From assembly GCA_963082875.1 (NCBI GenBank), contig OY720100.1, positions 2,542,001 to 2,606,000 of the forward strand: DNA of 64,000 nucleotides, given 5' to 3'. Source of the DNA: Corella eumyota. Taxonomy: Eukaryota > Chordata > Ascidiacea > Phlebobranchia > Corellidae. Positions 1-11,789 of this stretch are shown here, piece after piece. Made by a program: the position numbers and the translations under genes. The first letter of the stretch is position 1, and the number at the start of each line of letters is the position of its first letter. The notes below the pieces were generated by a model. That model was not told the origin of the DNA and ran no database searches. It was given only the letters and a program-made list of their open reading frames with translations.

Positions 1-3000
1 TTAAATTTACCTAAATACCTGCAGCGGCCTAATAAACGTATTTTAAAAATATTATTTCAAAATATTAATATTCAAAAAAGTTATGAGCATATTTCATAAA
101 AATCGCCAAATCTCAAAATTTAAAATTTATGGTCTAATTACAAGCGCATTGGTTAAACTTAAATACGTATAAAAGAAATTTGCAAAAATATTCAAAAACA
201 AAAAAGTTAGATCGAATTTTTAGTTTCACTAATTCTGACGTCATGTGACCCTGTGTCGTCATATACATATATAGTTTTAAATAAAAATAAATTTTTTTTT
301 TTTTAATTTTAATTTACATTTACCAAAATACCTGCAGCGGCCTAATAAACGTATTTTAAAAATATTATTTCAAAATATTAATATTCACAAAAGTTATGAG
401 CATATTTCATAAAAATCGCCAAATCTTAAATTTTAAAATTTATGGTCTGATTACAAGCGCATTGGTTAAACTTAAATACGTATAAAAGAAATTTGCAAAA
501 ATATTCAAAAACAAAAAAGTTAGATCGAATTTTTAGCTTCACTAATTCTGACGTCAGTTGAGTCTGTGACGTCATATACGTATATAGTTTTAAAATAAAA
601 ATTAAAAAAAAATTTTTCAAATTTTAATTAAACTTTACCAAAATAACTGCAGGGGCCTAATAAATGTATTTTAAAAATATTATTTCAAAATATTAAAATC
701 CATAAAAGTTATGAGCATATTTTATAAAAATCGCCAAATCTCAAAATTTAAAATTTATGGTCTAATTACAAGCGCATTGGTTAAACTTAAATACGTATAA
801 AAGAAATTTGCAAAAATATTCAAAAACAAAAAAGTTAGATCGAATTTTTAGTTTCACTAATTCTGACGTCATGTGACCCTGTGTCGTCATATATATATAT
901 AGTTTTGAATAAAAATATTTTTTTTTTTTTAATTTTAATTTAAATTTACCTAAATACCTGCAGCGGCCTAATAAACGTATTTTAAAAATATTATTTCAAA
1001 ATATTAATATTCATAAAAGTTATGAGCATATTTCATAAAAATCGCCAAATCTCAAAATTTAAAATCTATGGTCTAATTACAAGCGCATTGGTTAAACTTA
1101 AATACGTATAGAAGAAATTTGCAAAAATATTCAAAAACAAAAAAGTTAGATCGAATTTTTAGTTTCACTAATTCTGACGTCATGTGACCCCGTGTCGTTA
1201 TATACATATATTGTTTTAAATAAAAATAATTTTTTTTTTTTAATTTTAATTTAAATTTACCAAAATACCTGCAGGGGCCTAATAAACGTATTTTACAAAT
1301 ATTATTTCAAAATATTAATATTCACAAAAGTTATGAGCATATTTCATAAAAATCGCCAAATCTCAAATTTTAAAATTGATGGTCTGATTACAAGCGCATT
1401 GGTTAAACTTAAATACGTATAAAAGAAAATTTGCAAAAATATTCAAAAACAAAAAAGCTAGATCAAATTTTTAGTTTCACTAATTCTGACGTCAGTTGAG
1501 TCTGTGACGTCATATACGTATATAGTTTTAAAATAAAAATTAAAAAAAAATTTTTCAAATTTTAATTAAACTTTACCAAAATAACTGCAGGGGCCTAATA
1601 AACGTATTTTAAAAATATTATTTCAAAATATTAATATCCATAAAAGTTATGAGCATATTTTATAAAAATCGCCAAATCTCAAAATTTAAAATTTATGGTC
1701 TAATTACAAGCGCATTGGTTAAACTTAAATACGTATAAAAGAAATTTGCAAAAATATTCAAAAACAAAAAAGTTAGATCGAATTTTTAGTTTCACTAATT
1801 CTGACGTCATGTGACCCTGTGTCGTCATATATATATATAGTTTTGTATAAAAATATTTTTTTTTTTTAATTTTAATTTAAATTTACCTAAATACCTGCAG
1901 CGGCCTAATAAACGTATTTTAAAAATATTATTTCAAAATATTAATATTCATAAAAGTTATGAGCATATTTCATAAAAATCGCCAAATCTCAAAATTTAAA
2001 ATCTATGGTCTAATTACAAGCGCATTGGTTAAACTTAAATACGTATAGAAGAAATTTGCAAAAATATTCAAAAACAAAAAAGTTAGATCGAATTTTTAGT
2101 TTCACTAATTCTGACGTCATGTGACCCCGTGTCGTTATATACATATATTGTTTTAAATAAAAATAATTTTTTTTTTTTTAATTTTAATTTAAATTTACCA
2201 AAATACCTGCAGGGGCCTAATAAACGTATTTTACAAATATTATTTCAAAATATTAATATTCACAAAAGTTATGAGCATATTTCATAAAAATCGCCAAATC
2301 TCAAATTTTAAAATTGATGGTCTGATTACAAGCGCATTGGTTAAACTTAAATACGTATAAAAGAAAATTTGCAAAAATATTCAAAAACAAAAAAGCTAGA
2401 TCAAATTTTTAGTTTCACTAATTCTGACGTCAGTTGAGTCTGTGACGTCATATACGTATATAGTTTTAAAATAAAAATTAAAAAAAAATTTTTCAAATTT
2501 TAATTAAACTTTACCAAAATAACTGCAGGGGCCTAATAAACGTATTTTAAAAATATTATTTCAAAATATTAATATCCATAAAAGTTATGAGCATATTTTA
2601 TAAAAATCGCCAAATCTCAAAATTTAAAATTTATGGTCTAATTACAAGCGCATTGGTTAAACTTAAATACGTATAAAAGAAATTTGCAAAAATATTCAAA
2701 AACAAAAAAGTTAGATCGAATTTTTAGTTTCACTAATTCTGACGTCATGTGACCCCGTGTCGTCATATACATATATAGTTTTAAATAAAAATAATTTTTT
2801 TTTTTTAATTTTAATTTAAATTTGCCAAAATACCTGCAGGGGCCTAATAAACGTATTTTACAAATATTATTTCAAAATATTAATATTCACAAAAGTTATG
2901 AGCATATTTCATAAAAATCGCCAAATCTCAAATTTTAAAATTGATGGTCTGATTACAAGCGCATTGGTTAAACTTAAATACGTATAAAAGAAAATTTGCA

Positions 3001-6000
3001 AAAATATTCAAAAACAAAAAAGTTAGATCGAATTTTTAGTTTCACTAATTCTGACGTCAGTTGAGTCTGTGACGTCATATACGTATATAGTTTTAAAATA
3101 AAAATTAAAAAAAAATTTTCAAATTTTAATTAAACTTTACCAAAATAACTGCAGGGGCCTAATAAACGTATTTTAAAAATATTATTTCAAAATATTAATA
3201 TCCATAAAAGTTATGAGCATATTTTATAAAAATCGCCAAATCTCAAAATTTAAAATTTATGGTCTAATTACAAGCGCATTGGTTAAACTTAAATACGTAT
3301 AAAAGAAATTTGCAAAAATATTCAAAAACAAAAAAGTTAGATCGAATTTTTAGTTTCACTAATTCTGACGTCAGGTGAGTCTGTGACGTCATATACGTAT
3401 ATAGTTTTAAAATAAAAATTAAAAAAAAAAATTTCAAATTATAATTAAACTTTACCAAAATAACTGCAGGGGCCTAATAAACGTATTTTAAAAATATTAT
3501 TTCAAAATATTAATATCCATAAAAGTTATGAGCATATTTTATAAAAATCGCCAAATCTCAAAATTTAAAATTTATGGTCTAATTACAAGCGCATTGGTTA
3601 AACTTAAATACGTATAAAAGAAATTTGCAAAAATATTCAAAAACAAAAAAGTTAGATCGAATTTTTAGTTTCACTAATTCTGACGTCATGTGACCCTGTG
3701 TCGTCATATACATATATAGTTTTGAATAAAAATATTTTTTTTTTTTTAATTTTAATTTAAATTTACCTAAATACCTGCAGCGGCCTAATAAACGTATTTT
3801 AAAAATATTATTTCAAAATATTAATATTCATAAAAGTTATGAGCATATTTCATAAAAATGGCCAAATCTCAAAATTTAAAATCTATGGTCTAATTACAAG
3901 CGCATTGGTTAAACTTAAATACGTATAAAAGAAATTTGCAAAAATATTCAAAAACAAAAAAGTTAGATCGAATTTTTAGTTTCACTAATTCTGACGTCAT
4001 GTGACCCCGTGTCGTTATATACATATATAGTTTAAAATAAAAATAATTTTTTTTTTTAAATTTTAATTTAAATTTAACAAAATACCTGCAGGGGCCTAAT
4101 AAACGTATTTTACAAATATTATTTCAAAATATTAATATTCACAAAAGTTATGAGCATATTTCATAAAAATCGCCAAATCTCAAATTTTAAAATTGATGGT
4201 CTGATTACAAGCGCATTGGTTAAACTTAAATACGTATAAAAGAAAATTTGCAAAAATATTCAAAAACAAAAAAGTTAGATCGAATTTTTAGTTTCACTAA
4301 TTCTGACGTCAGTTGAGTCTGTGACGTCATATACGTATATAGTTTTAAAATAAAAATTAAAAAAAAATTTTTCAAATTTTAATTAAACTTTACCAAAATA
4401 ACTGCAGGGGCCTAATAAACGTATTTTAAAAATATTATTTCAAAATATTAATATCCATAAAAGTTATGAGCATATTTTATAAAAATCGCCAAATCTCAAA
4501 ATTTAAAATTTATGGTCTAATTACAAGCGCATTGGTTAAACTTAAATACGTATAAAAGAAATTTGCAAAAATATTCAAAAACAAAAAAGTTAGATCGAAT
4601 TTTTAGTTTCACTAATTCTGACGTCATGTGACCCCGTGTCGTCATATACATATATAGTTTTAAATAAAAATAATTTTTTTTTTTTAATTTTAATTTAAAT
4701 TTACCAAAATACCTGCAGGGGCCTAATAAACGTATTTTACAAATATTATTTCAAAATATTAATATTCACAAAAGTTATGAGCATATTTCATAAAAATCGC
4801 CAAATCTCAAATTTTAAAATTGATGGTCTGATTACAAGCGCATTGGTTAAACTTAAATACGTATAAAAGAAAATTTGCAAAAATATTCAAAAACAAAAAA
4901 GTTAGATCGAATTTTTAGTTTCACTAATTCTGACGTCAGTTGAGTCTGTGACGTCATATACGTATATAGTTTTAAAATAAAAATTAAAAAAAAAATTTTC
5001 AAATTTTAATTAAACTTTACCAAAATAACTGCAGGGGCCTAATAAACGTATTTTAAAAATATTATTTCAAAATATTAATATCCATAAAAGTTATGAGCAT
5101 ATTTTATAAAAATCGCCAAATCTCAAAATTTAAAATTTATGGTCTAATTACAAGCGCATTGGTTAAACTTAAATACGTATAAAAGAAATTTGCAAAAATA
5201 TTCAAAAACAAAAAAGTTAGATCGAATTTTTAGTTTCACTAATTCTGACGTCAGGTGAGTCTGTGACGTCATATACGTATATAGTTTTAAAATAAAAATT
5301 AAAAAAAAAAATTTCAAATTTTAATTAAACTTTACCAAAATAACTGCAGGGGCCTAATAAACGTATTTTAAAAATATTATTTCAAAATATTAATATCCAT
5401 AAAAGTTATGAGCATATTTTATAAAAATCGCCAAATCTCAAAATTTAAAATTTATGGTCTAATTACAAGCGCATTGGTTAAACTTAAATATGTATAAAAG
5501 AAATTTGCAAAAATATTCAAAAACAAAAAAGTTAGATCGAATTTTTAGTTTCACTAATTCTGACGTCATGTGACCCTGTGTCGTCATATACATATATAGT
5601 TTTAAATAAAAATAAAATTTTTTTTTTTTATATTTTAATTTAAATTTACCTAAATACCTGCAGCGGCCTAATAAACGTATTTTAAAAATATTATTTTAAA
5701 ATATTAATATTCATAAAAGTTATGAGCATATTTCATAAAAATCGCCAAATCTCAAAATTTAAAATTTATGGTCTAATTACAAGCGCATTGGTTAAACTTA
5801 AATACGTATAAAAGAACTTTGCAAAAATATTCAAAAACAAAAAAGTTAGATCGAATTTTTAGTTTCACTAATTCTGACGTCATGTGACCCTGTGTCGTCA
5901 TATATATATATAGTTTTAAATAAAAATAAAATTTTTTTTTTTTAAATTTTAATTTAAATTTACTTTAATACCTGCAGCGGCCTAATAAACGTATTTTAAA

Positions 6001-6480
6001 TATATTATTTTAAAATATTAATATTCATAAAAGTTATGAACATTTTTCATAAAAATCGCCAAATCTCAAAATTTAAAATTTATGGTCTAATTACAAGCGC
6101 ATTGGTTAAACTTAAATACGTATAAAAGAAATTTGCAAAAATATTCAAAAACAAAAAAGTTAGATCGAATTTTTAGTTTCACTGATTCTGACGTCATGTG
6201 ACCCCGTGTCGTCATATACATATATAGTTTTAAATAAAAATAATTTTTTTTTTTAAATTTTAATTTAAATATACCAAAATACCTGCAGGGGCCTAATAAA
6301 CGTATTTTAAATATATTATTTCAAAATATTAATATCCATAAAAGTTATGAACATATTTCATAAAAATCGCCAAATCTTAAAAATCAAAATACATGGTCTG
6401 ATTAAAAGCTCATTGGTATGAATTTAATACGTATTAAAGAAATTTGCAAAAATATTCAAAAACAAAAAAGTTAGATCGAG
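1..6480. repeat. Satellite array, about 21 tandem units of ~313 bp
   Basis: The landmark CTGCAG(C/G)GGCCTAATAAA recurs at 19, 332, 647, 958, 1269, 1585, 1895, 2207, 2523, 2834, 3149, 3464, 3775, 4086, 4402, 4713, 5029, 5344, 5658, 5972 and 6283, so the period is 310-316 bp. Units fall in two main classes by the end of the unit: TGACGTCATGTGACC (12 copies) or TGACGTCAGTTGAGTC and close variants (8 copies). Rare variants recur 939-940 bp apart (for example the AGCTAGATCAAATT form near 1455 and 2393) or about 1880 bp apart (CAGGTGAGTC near 3372 and 5252), which shows three- and six-unit higher-order duplication. The array runs off the left edge, and its last unit decays at about 6480. Short open frames in it are periodic copies of one non-coding stretch; there is no gene. 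Confidence 0.95.
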
Positions 6481-6554
6481 TTACTTTTCAATGTTGGGCC
6501 TCAACTGCACTTTCACAGTAAAAGTAAGTTGCATTTTAATGTAGGGTTTAAAAC

Positions 6555-6795
6555 CGGCAGCATGGTGTAGTTGTAAGAACACTTACTACACCACACATGA
6601 GGTTGTGGGTTCAATCCCCACTGATCTCATGCTGTAGCGCCCTTGAGTAAGGCGCTATAAATGGTATGAACTCCTGCTGAGCCATCACCTAATCATCAGC
6701 ATAATTTACGGTCAATTATAGTCTCTATAATATCCCAAACTGCACCAGGCAACTCGAGAGATTCGACTTTTCCACATCGAGGATAAAAATATATA
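6555..6795 (+). mobile_element. tRNA-derived SINE, near full length
   Basis: It begins with a tRNA-like head (GGCAGCATGGTGTAGT, then a B-box-like GGGTTCAATCC), continues with GTAGCGCCCTTGAGTAAGGCG and ends with the family tail CCACATCGAGGATAAA. It is about 240 bp and lacks part of the segment just before the tail that other copies carry. Established knowledge: Ciona carries abundant tRNA-derived composite SINEs (Cics-1 was described). Assignment to that named family is inference. Confidence 0.85.
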
Positions 6796-7266
6796 CAAAA
6801 AAAAACTGTACTTATACAGTAAAAGTAAGTAGCTGTTTAATGTGTAGAATTCCCCGTACTTAAACAGTAAAACTAACCGTTTAAAATGAAGCACCAACTG
6901 CTTAATTGAAAATGATCAAGCGATTTTGAACCATGTTTTATTTATTACATAAATCTGGTAAAAGGTATTACAATTTTGTAATTCAAAGGGTATTACAATT
7001 TTGTATTTAAACAACTGCGCTTCAAATGGTGTATTTAATTCTAAATTTAAAAATACAATTTTTTTGGGTGATTTTGTATCGTGATTTCTATACCACCTTA
7101 TAGGTTAATAGGTCACGAAATAGGCGAGATATAAAAATTTTATAACTTTTGTTCTATTTCAAAATTTTGCAAAGTGTTTATCTTTAATCTTAGTTCGGAC
7201 AATACGCTCCTGTTTCCATACAAGATTTTATGTTCAGCGATTTTGCAAAAAAATAATAAATTTGTT

Positions 7267-7313
7267 TAGGTCGAGAAATTGACCTTCCCACATCAAGGGT
7301 TAACAAATATCAA
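7267..7313 (+). mobile_element. Solo 3' tail of the tRNA-derived SINE
   Basis: GGTCGAGAAATTGACCTTCC followed by CACATCAAGGGTTAACAAAT matches the tail of the SINE family (GGTCGTGAAGTCGACCTTCC, CACATCGAGGATAAATAAAT) without its tRNA-like head. It is a 5'-truncated or eroded copy. Confidence 0.6.
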
Positions 7314-7901
7314 AAGTAGCATTACTGTTTAAAAACAAGTTTAATGCAATGTTGATTTATTAAGAAATTAAAACAAATAAAACAACTCACTAGCTCGAAA
7401 AATAAACTAATCAAGAAAAGAAATTGCATAAATACATAACTAATAATAAACGGAATATTATGCTTGTTTATAAAATAATTTAACAAAACTAACAAAACAT
7501 AAATCCTTTCTTTAAATAGAAAATAAAAGGAAATATAATATATCAGCACCAAAATGCATGTAAAGCACAGTGCTTATCAAGTTAACCTTAAAATTACATA
7601 AATAAGTAAAATAGCCAGCTTATTAGGCATTATTTATGCACATGCAAAAGTCCATGTACACATACCCACTAAAAATTAAATCCTATGCTTTAGTTATTAA
7701 ATAAACATGGCTTTGTTCCCGTTAATTTGCATAAAATTTACAACTTTTGCAAAGATTCAAATAAACATAATATTGATTTGCATAAGTGGATGACGTCACT
7801 ATAGAATGTGATGTCATTTTTTTTAAATGACGTCATTTCACATTTTTAACTTCACTAACATCAACTACCTAGTAAATTAAACCTGACTTATGACGTCACA
7901 A

Positions 7902-10900
7902 TTACACATCGAAATCAAACGCCTTATCTTCGGCTTCTTCTTCGTCTGGGTCGCAATCCAAAGTTTCAGTCTGCTCCGAGGCTAAACTCATCGCGTAGTT
8001 GATTTGCTGGCACGCTTTCTCGGCCACATCACGTGAGTGGCACGTGACCCGAGGTTTGGTGTATTTGTAACGAATTGCCGACGTTCCAGAGGTTTCAGGT
8101 TGATAAGCGAACTGGCCCGAATTTAAAGGCTGTAAAATATTCACAAATTTTGTGTTTCAGTTTTTAAAAAGTTTTTTTAATTTTAACTAATAATTTTTTA
8201 ACTAATTTAAGCCCCGAAAAAACGGTTTACGTTAACTGTCCGTAACTCAACAAAAAAAAGTTACGTTCTCAAAACCAGTAAATTTAGGAGTTACGTAATA
8301 TTTACGAGATAGCTCTCTCGCAATGTAACCTATGCGAATAAATAATAAACATTAGCTATAAATTAACGTCCGCACATCGCAAAGGTACAATGTTTTTCAA
8401 CAACAAACTTAGATAAGGTTGGGGTAAGGGTATACATATTTGAAAACTCAGATGATAAACACAACAACTTTAGATAGACAACAAACTTAGACACAAAACG
8501 AAAAAGGGGTTGCGTAGGAGAGTTACGTACAAGCTACGAGTAAATTTGGGAGGTACGTAGTGTTTATCAGTTTTGTCTGAATACGGACAGTTAACGTGAT
8601 CCAAAAAAAACTAATACCAAAAAAACTTTTATTTTTTTATAAAACTTTTCCATTTTTCTTCCTATATATTTTACATACCAACTTGATGACCAGTTCTAAT
8701 TGCGGTTTTTCGTTAATTGCTTGTGACGTCATACCGCTTTCAGTGACGTCACTACGCATAATGACGTTTACACTCATAAGGTGAGCGTAATCGGCAAATA
8801 GTTGCACGTGATCGATTTCGGGCGAACTCTCCTTCACGAAATAAACTTTTTTGTTCGTGATTAAAACCTGATAAATTAAAGTCATATATTAGCGATATTT
8901 TTATACTCAAAAATTAATAAAGTTGGTGTCACTGAACACAAAAATGGTTTTAACTTTAAATAATTTTACTTACTTTTTAAGTTATACAAGTTTTAAAAAA
9001 AAATTAAAATTAATTAAAAAAAAAGAAAAGGGCAGCCCGGTTTGTGATGACGTAGAAAGTACTAGCGTGTATACATTCACTACGCTACTTAGTACTTTCT
9101 ACGGCACACAAAAAATATGGTAACCTGGTTTTTTATGTTAATCATTTTCCAGTATTTTTGAAAATTAAATTGTAAGTACCACAGATATTTTTTAAAAGTT
9201 CTAAAGCCATTTTGTGATTCAGTGTTAACCATACTAACATGTTATATACATAACTTACAAAATTGCAAAACTATGTAACATTTAAGTTAAAAAAAGCTAA
9301 GACTTATTAATTGCAAACTTTAAATATCTTATTGCAACAATATGCACCATCATGCTATCTTGTTGGTGGTAACTTAGTTTATGTAAAGCATAAAAATGTT
9401 CAGTATAATCATTCCTGTTGAATGTGTAAAGAAATTGTTGGCCATTTGCCTGTGAAGCTGAATAACATTGAAGACAACCCTGTAAGCATTTAAATTTGTT
9501 GTTAGTAATAAGTATTTACTTCATATTTAAAATTAAAATTACAGTTATTTAAAAAACAAAAAATCCAGAACTACAAATACAAAATTTTTAAGTTTGCTAA
9601 TAAAATACGATTTTGTTATAAAAAAAAAATAAAAAAATAATTTTACTTCATAAAAATAAAATTATTAATAAAAATTTCATAACTTTATATTCAAGCAACA
9701 CTCACCTGAAAGCTATGGCAACATCTTATAGGTCTTACTCTCGAAAGTTGTCGATCTTTGGACAAACTAATTTCTCTTACTGCAGAAGCTGACTGGGAAG
9801 CCAAATCCAATATTCCTTTTAATAGAAAAAATCAAGATTTGAATTAAAGCATTTTTACATTAAAATTTAAATGTGCATATCTTTAAAAACAATATTAATT
9901 AATACCATTTAAATCATTAGAAATATTTTAAAAAAAATAATTTTAAAATGTTTTTTTTTTTTTTTTTTACCGGACACAGGTTTGGTAACTGTTCCAACGA
10001 CCCCCTTTCCAATTCCAGTAATAAATCCCTTAGCCCCATCATCTTGGACCCCTTTAACAGTCTGGGTAACAACACTGGTGAAACCCCCTATAACCCCAGT
10101 CATTAAACCCTGTAAAATTACAAAAATAAATAAAGTTTTAAATTGATGATGTAACAAAATTTCGCCAATGACAAATCAAAAAATGGCAATGCTTACATTA
10201 CAACAAATAGCTGAAAATAAATATTACAAAACTCAAAAAAAAAATTTAAAAAAATTTTTTTTTTTATAAAATAAATGAGAAACTAAAACTCACTTTTAAT
10301 ATTGAACATATTCAAACCATGATGAAAAATAAAAGTATCACTACCATATCCATACAATTAAAATAATACAACCTGAACAACAATCTACCTGTAACCCAGC
10401 TAACACGTGACTTCCGGCGTCTCTAGAATGAGCTTGGATTGCTTTTCTCTTCTCATCATGTTCTTGATCCATTGCTATTGCTCCTAATCGATCTGAAAGC
10501 GTTCCTGCCACCTAGTGGAAGGTTAAAATAATGTTGTTTAAACTTTTAATATAATTAAACAAAATTTTGGCAATAAAAAAAAATTATTTTTCGTTTGAGA
10601 AAAAAAATTTCCTTTTGATATTTTTTATTTTACCTTGGCTGTTGAATCAGAGAGACCATGAGTAAGGTGTTTGACCATGTTGTGTACATTCCCACGAGCC
10701 AGGCCACTAACCCCAGCTTTCACATCACTCAAGAGGCCAATTGGATTCCCTAAAAAGTCGACAGATCCAAGGATTCTGGCAGCCTGGCTTTTTAATTGAT
10801 CTTTGATGTGCTAAAATACAGAGAATGGCAATGATATAAAGCTTGGTAGATGTTATTTAAATCCATTTAAATTATCTGGTTTTATTTATAACTTTAATAA

Positions 10901-11789
10901 AATTAAATTTTTTTTATATATATTTTTATTTTCAATATCGGAAGGCTAACCTTATAACTTAAACATAGCAAAATCTGTTAGCTTGACATAGTCTCTAATT
11001 GCTTTTGGCAGTTTGAGATATTATTGATTTTAATTTTTTAATAATTAAGTAACTGATTATTTTTTGGCTCAGCTGGAGTTTATACCATTTATAGTGCCTT
11101 ACTTAAGGGCGCTACAGCATAAAAAACTATGTAAAAAATTACAAAGAACAAAGCAATATTATTCTGTTACCTTAGTGAAATCGGCAATAATAAATGCGAA
11201 TGTCTCGAACAAATGTCTTTTCAAGTAGGCTTGCAAGTTAATGGGAGCTCTTTCAAACTGTATCAACATTATACCAAGTGCTCTCTTCACAGCGTTTAGC
11301 TCAGGCAATAACCTTGATGCGGTGATAACACTTAGTCTAAGTGGAGCTGCTGCTAGTTTTAAAGTATCGAAATAATATCTCCTTGTACTGGAAAAGTCTT
11401 TGGTGGTCATTGCCACTGTTCTGTTCAACTCAACCTAAATGTAAGTAGTGTAAGATATTGTTAATAAATATCAAAATTCTACTCATGTTAATTTATCTTT
11501 ATTTAAATTGTAGTTTGAATAACTTAATTTATATATACAATAAATATGAATAAATTTCAAAATACGCCGAAGCCTATTTTAACTAGCAGTTTCGTTATAA
11601 AAAATGGAATTTTTTGGAAATTTTTTTTAATGTAATAAATCTACCTTAGTTTCATCCAATAATTCGCTATCACCCTGTGAAGAACTTGGCCCAACTCCAG
11701 CAAAATGAAGAAGTTTTAGCAACAACCTTTCCTCAATTTCAAGAGATAATTTACCTACATCCACTACCAGGGATTTGTAAATCTGATAC
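7902..11789 (-). CDS. VPS13D: VPS13D exons 74-82: C-terminal helices and PH-like end
   Basis: Exons: 11645-11789, 11171-11434, 10634-10810, 10389-10511, 9971-10109, 9706-9815, 9348-9479, 8679-8867, 7902-8129. Exon 74 (LSLEIEERLLLKLLHFAG) and exon 75 (YYFDTLKLAAAPLRLSV) match the family. Exons 76-78 hold the Gly-rich amphipathic stretch shared with ATG2: ILGSVDFLGNPIGLLSDV, then GKGVVGTVTKPVSG. Family knowledge: this region targets membranes such as lipid droplets or mitochondria. Exons 80-82 form the PH-like end: exon 81 starts VLITNKKVYFVKE and exon 82 holds the conserved CQQINYAMSL near an acidic tail ending DFDV. The exon 80-81-82 junctions are all phase 0, which fixed the weak exon 80 donor (GTGCAT). 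Confidence 0.94.

Larger units (their letters stand above)
6481..7901. other. Repeat-rich 3' flank between satellite and VPS13D
   Basis: No gene is seen. It holds a SINE (6555-6795), short repeats of an ACAGTAAAAGTAAGT motif around that SINE, a small tandem duplication of GGTATTACAATTTTGTA (about 6960-7005), a solo SINE tail (7267-7313), and three TGACGTCA palindromes just past the VPS13D stop. The 3' UTR of VPS13D must lie in the upper part. I could not fix its poly(A) site with confidence; a TTTATT (AATAAA on the minus strand) near 7355 is one candidate. Confidence 0.6.

Noticed and set aside
426-3458. 64-codon open frames repeated in the satellite
   Set aside because: They recur with the 313-bp unit, have no homology, and open or close with single-base differences between units; they are non-coding.
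6555-6640. Possible tRNA gene (A- and B-box-like sequence)
   Set aside because: No full cloverleaf with acceptor stem can be drawn, and the same head recurs in about ten other copies joined to a common SINE body.
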